From: Henricia sp. BOLD:AAB3569
Taxonomy: Eukaryota > Echinodermata > Asteroidea > Spinulosida > Echinasteridae
Reading direction: 5' to 3'
DNA: 64,000 nucleotides
Assembly (NCBI GenBank): GCA_037783545.1
Contig: JBBELK010000064.1
Coordinates: forward strand, 2,170,001 to 2,234,000
Shown here: positions 38,501 to 50,500 of the stretch, piece after piece
Position numbering within the stretch: the first letter of the stretch is position 1
Layout of the letters: each line of letters opens with the position of its first letter
Notes under the pieces: model-generated
What the model saw: the letters and a program-made list of their open reading frames with translations, nothing else
Database searches by the model: none
Told to the model about the DNA's origin: nothing
Program-made: the position numbers and the translations under genes

Positions 38501-41500
38501 GGTTTTAAAAGTACAGATTTTCATATTTCAGACGGGGCTTAAATTTAAGGAGGCCACTAAAAAGGCAAATACATGTACCTCCACTGACCCTGGTATAGAC
38601 CGTATGGAATAGACGCCATTTCGTGGGGCACAATATGTGCAACCATGCATGTCCTCAAGGAACAAAGAAACTGCCCCACGAAATGGCGGCTATTCGATAC
38701 GGTCTATTGGTCTTGGTGCCTTTTTATAGTCTTCCCATTTTTGTATTTTGCCCCCTATCCTGTTTCCACCCAATTTGTCTTTTTTCCCGTCTGCAGGTTT
38801 TCAACATTTTTCCCCCATCCCTTAATAGACAGCCGAGGTTGTCATGGTAACTGACTCTAAACATCATGGCCGTCAGAAAAAGTACCATTGCAAAAGCACA
38901 GGGACACAGTTCAGTGATTTTTAGTGTAGAGCCATTGCCTATGCAATTAACAAAAGGTGCTATATTCAATTCGGCAGTCTATACTGTTCTATTACTTCCC
39001 CCACCCCCGAGTTTCTATCCCACACCAATTTCCCAATCGACTGTTCCTTTTTTTTCTTTGTCCTTTTTTTCCCTCTTTCCTGGTACTCTTAATCCCCGTT
39101 TTGTTCTCCCTCCAGCCCCAGACTAGATTGGTTCCCGATCCCTATAGATTGGTTCGCTTATTGCGAAAATATAGGGATCGGTAAAGGGCAGCCATGACGG
39201 GCAGAATTCTGCCCGTCACGTGGTTATTATTATTTTTATATTTTTAGTAAGTGCGCAGATTTTGAATTGACATTTGTAACTTGGCCGTGCGTGTCGAACA
39301 TATCCAATTATGTAAATAAAGTACATTGCCTAAAGCAAACGGCTTGGCCAATTTTTAAATATAAAAAACACAATGCGCACGCGCAAAGACGACCAATTAC
39401 ATATCAAGATGAAGCGCCCTTTACCTGTCCTTATTATTCTCCTGTGTGGAATATGTGGACGGGAACCAGTCTAGCCCCAGACCTTCCTTTTGTTTCCCTA
39501 ACTTGCATTCTACTCCAACCCATCTTTCTGCCCGACTGCTTCTATCTCTAGGTGTTCCTCCAAGCATCTTTTTTAATGTACTGTTTTTGTATACCCTAGT
39601 CATTTTGCCTTTGAAGAAAAACTTCTAGGGTCACATTGTGAGCATCCTTGACGACAGACATTAAAAACCAAATCCTACCTTTTTCTATTGGCGTGAAGCT
39701 GACATCATAGGTATTGTCCTTGTTGTCCTTGATGACGGGTTTCACCTTCTCACCAGATGGGGCAGTGATGTCTGATTTCAAGAGATCCTTATCGAGTGGT
39801 ACACCCACAGGTTTGGCATCTACCTGGAACTCTGACGCACAGTCGCAGAATACAACTGTATACAAACAAACGATCAAGCAAGTTTTAGTGAACATAATTC
39901 AAATAATTTTTTTTTTAATTAAAAAAAATATATGTGCACAAATTTTTAAACTGCGTTTGCTTTATTGAGTTTAACCAATGAGAATTACCAAACATCTCTT
40001 TTTGCCCATGTTATAAATGAATGCCAAAAGATCTCAAAAGGCACACTGTTCCGTATAATTGCTCATGGATTTGTTTTCCTCCACGAAAACAAGTTGGATG
40101 TTGCACATCCTAGGTCAAGTTTTGCGAGCAGACGAAATGTAACTAGAAATCAGTGGTGGATCTAAGTTCATGAAAAAAAATGAAAACCGTAGAAAATCAA
40201 AGCCAAACCAAGGTACCACCTGGAATTGGGTCTTTCTACGGTAAACTTAGGCCCAAAAATTGTTACAAATAGTGTGACAACATGTCTTTCTAAAACCCTG
40301 TGTACAAATTTTCAATATACGCTCGTAACCCGTACGGACACTTGTTACATTTCAGGCCGTCCCGGTTACGAACATATATTGGAAATTTGTACAAAGGGTT
40401 TTTAGAAAGGCATGTTGTCACACTATTTGTAACACTATTTGGGCCTAAGTTATCTCTTCAGAACAACTGAAAATTATTTCTTTTATTTTGAGACCAGACA
40501 AAGGTATTTTATGGAAAATATAGTCTGTGTTGCCAAAATGCCCCCTTTACCGTGGAAAGAATCAATTCCCATTGTATTTTCATGTTTTAACACCAACTCT
40601 CTAGGGTGTATGTAAAATCATACTGATTTTGGAGGATTGAGGAGTGTTAGGGTTAATGAGCCTGGATTTGCCACTGATTTCTACATGTAGTTATGGTTGC
40701 AAAAACTTGGCTTTATAGTCTGTGCAACATCCAACTCATTTTTGTAGAGTGGGTCACATTTGATTTTCGAGACATTGTTCTCAATATATGCCAAAGCAAA
40801 GTTAATATCTGCAAAATGGTATCAGCAGGTTTCAGATATATATATTTAAAAACCTAACTTGGTATTTAAAAAAAAGATTAAGTTAAGTGCTAAATTTGTG
40901 CTAAAAAGTGAGGAATTTATTAGTTCACAGTTGATACCTGGGGCCAATTTCATGGCACTGCTTAAGCGCTAGCTGAAAAGGTGTGCTTACTGTAGCAGAA
41001 AGGTTGTGCTAACTTTAAGGCTTTTTCACGTCCGCGGCGTGCTTAAGCATGCGCGTGCTTAAGCATGCGTGTGCTTGGAAACGGGCATTATTGCGTAACT
41101 AGTATTTAGCAAATTTTGCCTCTGAAGCTAGCAAACATTTAGCAGTGCTTAAGGTTACGGTCTCCATGAAATAGCCGGGGCCTCCGTTAGCACAAAATCG
41201 GCTGCTAAACAGCGCCATGAAATTGGCCCCTGGTTAGGTGCATCAATGTTACAAGACACAAAGGAGACAAAGATTAAATCTCTGACCGTGGGAGACTCAT
41301 GGGTTTTTGCACAGCCAAGTCTGTCGAGTCTGCAAACTGGCTCCCACAACATTTTTCAGTACACTTTAAGGTGTTACAATTCATTGCTGCTAGTATGCAT
41401 TTCCAATTTCACACAATTATGCTATCAAACTGTTCTACGAAGCAGTTATATGAAGGGGCATGTATTTGTGGTCTACGGTATTAAAAGCATTTCACTTCAA

Positions 41501-44500
41501 ACATGATGTGCAAAGTTAAAAACAAGCTTCCTTCTTAAAAGAGGTTTATATATGAACCATTTCAAGACCAAACAAATAAGGGTCAAGATTTTTTTAATGG
41601 CAAAAAAATAGGAATATATAATACATATTTTAGTGGTCACAGAAATAATCAGTGGTGAGACATTTTCTGTGACAGTAATAACCAAACCAAAAATAATGCA
41701 TTTCACTTTTTACAGTGATTATTTCAAGAATCAACGTGCAAGAATGCAGTGCTCGTGCGCTCCAATGACATGCTAGGCATAACCATGTGTTGCAAAAATA
41801 CTTTCGCGCTCCACCAAAAATACCAGTGCATTGCTTACAATGTAATGTAAGCGTCAAACATTTTATGCACGCAGTGCTCTGCATAAATAAATCCATGTGG
41901 GTGGTTCCTGCTTGTACAATTAACCTGGTGTTGAATGTCTAACTAAAGTGTTAGTATACTGATGGATTGGTGTTATTTTTCACACATTCGCAAAATACCA
42001 AAAGTGAGACTGAGATCAATTTGGGAGAATTTTAAAGAGGGTGCCGAAATTAAAGAGATATTGTGTACAAGAGAAGAAAAAGACAGAAAAGAAATTTAGA
42101 AACTGAAATAAAAGACTAAAAACCAAAATAAATTACCATGTCTACAATAAATGTTTAAAAGACTTTAAAGTTGCACTGTCCGATTTTAGGCCGATTTGAG
42201 CGTCAACATTTTTTTAAAAGTTAAATTGCTATTTTTCCAGAACAGAAAAGTTATCAGCTTTCGTTTGGTACCAAGAACGTAAAAATCCGTTTAGGATTAA
42301 TGCATGTCGATAATAAAACCCAGGCCCTGTCTTTTATTCGACATGGTTATGACGTAAATGTACATGTGCGCGTACATGTGTACATACTATGTACATATGA
42401 GCGCCCACATATACAACATGCGAAGCCCATTTCAAGAAAAAGGCTTGTATCTCCAATTCCCGACGTCGGAAATTTCGTTACAGAGACACTTAAGCTTTCT
42501 AAATTTGTTCGTTTGTGTAAATTAATTTTTTAAAAACCTTTCGCACAAACACGGACAGTGCAACTTTAAATACTATAAACCAGTGTAGCCAGTCGAGTCT
42601 CCGAATGTACTCGGTCATACACACGACAAGACGTGCACGACCATGTGTTTTTGTGTTCAAGAAAGCATGACCGAGTAAACTCCGAAAGACCCAATCACAC
42701 TGGTTAAGAGTCTTCCTAAATGTTTGGTGTCGTGCCTAATCGCCACAGATATTAACTCGAATACAGAGGTGGAACAAATATGTGGTCGTTAGGTTTCGCA
42801 CCGGAGACCAGCAACACTGGGCAGATGCTCAACCAGCTGAGCCATGAGATTTCATATTTGGTACAGCATTACCCCTCCGGTTTAAAGGAAAATACCACAT
42901 GGATAGAACTCCCTTTGTACAGTATGTATCTGTGAAAAGAACTGGAAAATCAACTTTCCACGAAAGGGTGCCACAAACCTGTTAGTACATTAGGATGTTA
43001 TTCACCATTTGCCCTCAAAGTTTATCTAATAGAATTTCAGAAGATACGTCTAAGCAAAATGCTGCATAAAAAGCAGAAATGGATGAAAGCTGGAGAGATG
43101 ATGAGTGGTGAACTGGTGATGAGAGAATGGTGCACAAACCACTGCCTGAAGATAAAGCTGCTCTTTGTGAAATGTTTGTGAGTGCCGAAATCAGTGTCGA
43201 CTGTATCATATTTTGTAAGAAACACGCATGTACGTGAGCAAGGGTAAACAGTCCACCTATAAAGAATTATTGTCGGGTTAATTTCACCTTAAATTTGACT
43301 AAATTTTCACAGCAAATTTGACTAAATTATGGGTGTTTTTTTCAGGGACAAACAAAAGTTGAAATTTTATTATAAATTCATGGTTCATGATGTTTCCACT
43401 TGCAGAAAAATGTTACCATCTGAAAGTCGAGTTAATCAGCACTGAAGATTTAAAGTCACAAATTTCACCAGTTTTAATTTATAAATTATATTTGCATATT
43501 TTTTTGTTTGAGAAAATAAGCTCATTTTAAAAGGAGCGTGTCCGGATTTTTGAACCCGCTCACCCCCCACGGCGTTGAGATTTTGATACCATATTTTTCT
43601 CATTACCATTCTGAAATTTCACTCTTAGTTCGTATATTTAAGGATATCGTCAAAAAACCACCAATGTTTTGTAAACTAATCTATTGGTTCCATAAAGCAA
43701 TGCAGCTATTGCACCAATCTTTTTGCTTCCACATCTCCTGTTTTGGGGGAGGTATTTAATATGATTCTTAGGTTAAAACGAAAGATATTTTCTAGAAAAA
43801 TGTGATCAACAAGCTCCTTTGACTCTTTTCCAAAACAACCCTTGCCCTTTATATGCTGTTTCTTACAAAGTGATGCTAATGATCCCCCCACCATGAATTT
43901 GTGGCAATAATGACTGAAGCACTGCGTGATGTTAGGTTCAACTACCATATGACCAGCATGTGAATGCAATTTACCCTTGTCATCATCAAAGCCTGGTCCT
44001 GTAAGCATGACCCCGCTGAGGTCAATCGGCTTGCCAATGTCGGATCGACGAGCGAAGTTGGGTATGGAGTAACCCCCATAGGTGACATGCAGTGTGTGGC
44101 GCCCTTCCTCGAGGGGAGTGTAGCTAAGGTGGTACAGGTCTTCATTGATTGGGTCTCGCTTAACATTGGTGTCAAGGACCTCTCCATCAGGACCAACAAC
44201 GGAGCATTCGACAGGAAGTTTGCCTTCCTGCTCTGGGGCTTTACCAGCGGTGCTGCAGTCCACGGAAAACAAACAAGGCAAGTTGGGGAATCCTTTGGCT
44301 AACCCCAGACCCCACGACTCGACCTCCGTGGAATCAATAACCAGGACAGAAAATGGAGACCCCGGAATATGCTCGTCGGCGTACAGGATGTTGACGGTGT
44401 AGCAACCGATTTTGATCGGCGTGTAGAAAACATCGCAAATGCCATCTTTACTGTCGCTGCACACGATATCGGTCTCGCTCGGACCCTCGACGCTGATGCT

Positions 44501-47500
44501 CAGCTCGCCGCGCCCGGCACTCGATGCATCAATCTCAAACTCGCTCGGTTTGTTGACGTGACCGCGGAGGAGACCGTTACCGGTTACAGTGACTTGTGAT
44601 GGATCGGTCTTCACCACAACGTTGATGACTATTATAGCCCGTTGACCGACGTCAAACCCAGCTTCGGTCATGGTGAATTCGTGCGGACCTTCCTCCTCGG
44701 GAGTAAACGTGACCTTGGTGCAAGATTCATCAACTCGTGCAACTTCCGGTTTCACTTCCTCCCCGGATGGTTTCTTCAGATTGACACCGAGATTTGTAAT
44801 ACCCGCCTCGCTGATATCCACCTCGATAGTGTAAGGTTCCCCAAGCACAACAGCTGGATGACCACAAGAAAACCGGTTAGACCATCGGACCCAAAATACA
44901 ATACCCAAAACATCTCGTCAAAAAAACTTGAAATGATCTCTAACAACATTCTCAAAATTCTTTTCCTGAATAGAATCCACTCCTCTCAAAGAGTGAAACA
45001 ATGGAACAAATGTGATGCATAAATGGGAACACCTGTCTACAATGCACAAATTTAAAAAATGATTAAATGAACAAAATATTAATGGTAAGATGTTATGCTA
45101 GTTATGTTTTGATGCAAAATAAAATACACGTTTTGGGGGAATGTGTTCTAAACACCAAATTCCACAGATGGTTTGGTTTTCATGGACACCTTCAATTGAT
45201 CAGGACAGGAATCAGGTTATAGAGGTACATGACATGTACATGGCAAGAACAGTACTTTGCACTTGTACTTCCCTTCCAAATCTATGGCATGATTCGAATA
45301 CCATCCAAAACCAGTATGTGCCTTTAAGTTTTCATAGTCTCTGCTTGATTCCGTGAGATTCCCTATTGATTGCTTTCCGTGACGTAGAACATCCGGGAAT
45401 GTTCGGTGTTCAACAGTTACGCGCGCGCCAATAAACGCCAATAAACATGAACACGCGTAAAAAATCGCGTTGCGATACGTTCAAAATATTGAGCATGCAG
45501 TCAGCTTGTAAACACGAAAGTGCTTTTACTTGATCGCGATTTTTAGCCTGAAGAAATACGTTTTTATCTTTATCGATACAACAGACATGGCGCAACAACA
45601 TAAAGCAAGGTTAAGCAACAAAGGTAAGTGCAACCAATTCGCTTTTCTTGCTCTTTTTTGCCGGTTATCACTCGAGCCACGTGCGTCATGAAAAATGCCA
45701 ACCAAAATGGTGGATGGAAGGCGTGACGTCCCTGGAAAGCAATCAATAATAATAATAAACATGCATCCACTGCTAAATTGTCCAAGGGAAAATAAACCCA
45801 AGAATGTGCTTGCCAAAGAATTGAAGGCATCCTGAAACACTCGACCAGCTGTGGATATTGGTATAAGGTTCATGATGTATCTCCAATTCACGTGCAATAA
45901 CTAATCACGAAATATTTGAAATGAAAATTTACCACCTACCATGCACTTCATGTATTGGGGGGTGGGGGGCGAAGGGGTGGGAGATAATGACTAAAGGTTC
46001 AAGGAACGTGATCAGACCATGCAATAATAACTTTTTGATTTATCTGATAAAATACATTCGTTGAACTTTTAAACAAGCACAACAAAAAAAGAGAAAACAA
46101 GAAGGCAAACATTTTCTGCCGGTATTTTGCATAGACTCTTGAACACATTTGGTTAATTGTAAAATGGTTGTCTCATATAACATTTAGCTAAAACATGACA
46201 AGAGATCTTGTTTACTTATGTAGCAATGTTAAATGTCTGAAACATGACCATGCCTGTAATTTTGTGGAGTACCATGGCTGAGCAGTTTGGGTCATTGACT
46301 CGCAATATTGAGGTGAAAACTTGGTGTTGTGGGTTCGATACCTGGTCGTGGTACCTCTGCCCACGAGCAAGGCATTTAACCACAATTGCTTCATCCTTTG
46401 AAAGGGATGTAAAGACATTGGTCCAATGGGGTTCATTACCATGCACTGACACCCAGGATTTTCCTTGTTTGATGATAAAAACGCAAAATTAGGAGGGAAA
46501 CGTGTCATAAATTTACTAAAGCAGTACAGTAATTGCACCAACCTTTTTGCTTTCACATCAAAATTGGAGATTGCAATTTTCCCGTTTTCTTCCCATGGAT
46601 AGTTTTTTGGGGAGGTATTTTATTTGATTGTTGGGTTAACACGAAATCTATTTTCTGGAAAAATCTGAACACACTCCTTTAAATGAAAGTGTCGAAACAT
46701 GAAGCCACCGATTTTACAGTGTTACAGTTGGCAAGCAGTTTTGAAACAGTTTTTCTATTAATTACCCAAACAAATTTGAGAAAGCGAATTTTCTACGAAA
46801 TGCTTTCAGGATCTACTGCTCTACCTACTCCTCCTGAATAAAAGATCCTAGCTCTACCAGAAGTCCTTTCAACTGACCTGGCTCCAAGTTCTTGACCTTG
46901 ATCTTGCTGATGTCCACATTAGGGACGACTCTGACGGGGATAGGGCTATTGGGGATGTCCTTGCCAGCAAACTTGACTCCAACATTGTAGTCACCGGGCG
47001 CTTCAGGGGCGTAGTTGACGGCGAAGGTGTTGTTGCCGTTGTCCTGAATCTTGCAGGGGATCTCTTTCTCTCTGGGTCCGTTGACGCCTGGTGCTGACTT
47101 TACACTGACGGCAACTGGGGCTGCGTTAGGAATTGTGAAATGGTTGTGAGCATGTATTATTAAAACTATAAAGTACTCTAGTGTTAAACATACAGTTAAA
47201 CTCCTGTTTTTAGAATTGGGTCTTTCCACAGTAAAAGGGCCATTTTGGCAACACGGACCATATTTTCGAGGAAATATTTTTTGTCTTGTCTCAAAATAAA
47301 AGAAATAAGTTTAAGTTGTGCTGAAGAGATGACCTAGGCCCAAAAAGGTTTACAAATAGTGTGACAACAGTGTGTACAAATTTCCAATATAACGCTCGTA
47401 ACCGGGACGGCCTAAAATGTAACAAGTGTCCATCCAGGTTACGTGCGTTATATTGGAAATTAGTACACAGGGTTTTTAGAAAGGCATGTTGTCACACTAT

Positions 47501-50500
47501 TTGTAACCGTTTTTGGATCTAAGTTGTCACTTAAACCAGACAAAGGTATTTCCTCGAAAATATGGTCTGTGTTGCCAAAATGCCCCATTTACTATTGAAA
47601 GACCCACATTTCATCCATAGATATCTGTAGCTTGTCGTTCGTGCTAAGTGATATGCAAATGACCCCCAACCTTTGCCTGCCTCCTGGCAGTCCACAGTGA
47701 ACTGGGTTGGCTGGCTGGACTTGACCTTGTTGGGTTCAACTCCGGGACCATACACCTTCACCTTGTTGGCTCCTCCACCAATGTTGATCTGTGGAAATAA
47801 CAAAAACGTTGATTTGTCTGGTTTGAATATTTCAAATTTATTTACTATGTGTATACTGGCCTCATGATTAATAAATTCAGTTGCACTGTATAGTAAGCAC
47901 ACTTGTAGCTAGGCTAGTTCTTATTTGGGCGAATCCTAATATGGGTTCGAGTGTACTATAAGGCAAAAAAACACCCTACGTTTAGCGTACCGGGGCAAGT
48001 GTTTCTCCAGGTAAACATTTTACCGAATATCTCATTAGACCCTTAATTTCACAAAACTACCGGTACCTCCTCGCCGAAGGCGGCCCTTTTGCGAGTGGAG
48101 ATAATGCAATTTGTAACAGTTTTCCCAATCCTATAATCTATCTTTAACCCATTAGTCCCCAAAGCGCCCAAAACCGCCCTGCAGCTTTCTCCTCAAAGCG
48201 CCCAAAATCACCCTGTATTTCTTCCATGTTTAACTTAGTGAAATTCAAGTTTCTGCAAACACACCCTCATGTATGTACTCATAGCTTGACTCCTCTTTCA
48301 AATCTTGTGTTCAGTAAGGGTGCTACTATTAGATAACTCTGGTTATTGACCTTGACACGGAACATTACCCAAAAGCTCCGAGGAGTAATAAGACACTACT
48401 TGTTACCACCGAGTACTATTGGGTTAATACCATCACATGCTTCAATTTTTGGAATGAAAAATACATTTACTACTACCCACCTTGAAAGGACTCTCCGGTA
48501 TGGCGACTTCTCCCCATGTCACAGCAACACTGTGTTTCAATGGGCGCGTCGGTGTGTACGACACGGTGTAGGTACCGTTCTTGTTATCTTTGATGTCTGG
48601 CTTGACCGGGACACCTTGTTGGTCGTGGATCAGTACACATATAGGGGCTTGGCCGCACCCTGGTGCCTTGGCATCCACGGTGAATTCGGTGCGCTTGTTT
48701 AGTTCCAGGCCGTCCTTGGCTAGGCCGGGACCAAAAGCTTTCACCTGTCGAGTGATTCGTAAAATTTTTCTTGAATGGTTGTCAAATTGGTAGAATGGCC
48801 ACAAGATCAAAGATACATGTAGGTCAGTTGACATTTGCACAAGTGAACCCGTCGCGAAGTTACAACTATCAAATATTGAAAGTAGATATATGATAGGATT
48901 AACAATTGGAGATGAATTTAGAAACACAAGAAAATTGCAGTGCCCACTGGGATTCGAACCTATGTCTTTGGCATACATGGCCAACTGAGCTATCTGGCAA
49001 GCACAAGATTGTTGTGATGCTCCGATGGGATGCCCAGATAGCTCAGTTGGTAGAGCAGTTGGCCATGTATGCCAAGGACTTGGGTTCGAATCCCAGTCGG
49101 GGTACTGCAATTTTCTCGTGTTTCTAAATTCATCTCCAACTATCAAATAGTTAATTTGCAACTTTGTGAAGAGTTCTGGATCACAACTTGTGATGTTAAT
49201 CACAAGTATTTTGTGAAACGCAACTTTAAAACATGTTGCAAGCTTATGAAAGGCTCGACAAGTTGTAAAGGTTTTAACCCTGCGGTGCACGTGGGCGATC
49301 CAGGTACCTCGTTACAGGAGTGTACCAGTCGACAGCCGGGAGTGTGTAACTCAATCAACGGGGCATATACCCCTGCATAAATGGACTAGCATTTCCAAAT
49401 TCTTTTCGGACGGTCTAGAGATTGTATATAACCAGGTGCGGATCCAGAAATTTTTGCAGGGGGGGAGGGGTGGGGGGTTGGCTAAATGGGCAGTCAAAAC
49501 CTCCCTTTAAGCCATTTATAGCTAGATACGCTAAACAAAAAAGCTTGACTGAAAAGAACGTGCCCAACAGATGACAAACATCACTCCAGTTCCCAATTGC
49601 TCAATTTCATTATCAACTGCATGTGTGTCAAGTTTGCTTGAAAATAAATTAGTTATCCCACTCGCGCTCACGGAATAACTAATATTGTACACGCAAGTAT
49701 TTTAAGTAGTCAGAAGATACTTAACATCTAACAGTAATTCTGCACTCTGTTATGCAAGGTTGGAGCAAAAGAATGTTTGCAAATCTCAGACTAAAGACCG
49801 TAAATCTGACATCAAACATTTCGCGACAAATATTTTTGCGAAAAGTTCAAACTAAGCCGTTTGCAAATTTGCAGTGCAAAAAACTCTTGTGTGACATCAA
49901 TTTCGCAGTCACGTTCACTTTTGCACGAAATACAAGCTGGGCTTAATTTTTCCAAAATTTGCTCTTTCTTGGAGCCTTTTGGTGGGGGTGGGGGGGGGGG
50001 AAGCCACTGGCCCTATGACTGCCATACCTTGGAAGCATCAAATCCACCCTTGTCTGGTACAATCTTGGCAATGTACGGACTGTGCACAATGTCCTCTTCA
50101 TCGCACGTGATGTGGATGGCATACTCGCCCAGTACGGTGGGGTAGTACGTAACCTCACACGAGCCATCTCCATTGTCTTTGCAGTTAATCTTGGCCTCTG
50201 ATGGCCCCTCAATAGAGAAACCTACAGTTGCATAAATTTATAAACAAAATGTCACTAAATAATGTAAAACAAAATACACCCTTTCCATTTTGAGAACCAA
50301 ATTTTTCCCTTTCTGTTTGAAATGCAGTGATGTCCAATAAAATTCCTAGGTAAAATTACAGTAAAACAAATACATGAGGTTTTTTTTAAGAAAGTAGTGA
50401 AAACTTTAGGAGTCGATCAAAATTGATTACAAGTTGGTAATCGTAATCGCAATTCCATCTGTTGTAGAAATCAATTCCAATAATTTTGGTACAAAAATTA

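Noticed and set aside
43964-45022. Several plus-strand frames of 76-126 residues
   Set aside because: They are opposite-strand shadows of the large filamin exon and its flank.
49031-49102. A tRNA gene
   Set aside because: A- and B-box-like words and an anticodon stem are present, but the acceptor stem does not pair, base 33 is not T, and the sequence is one arm of a foldback with an inverted twin.
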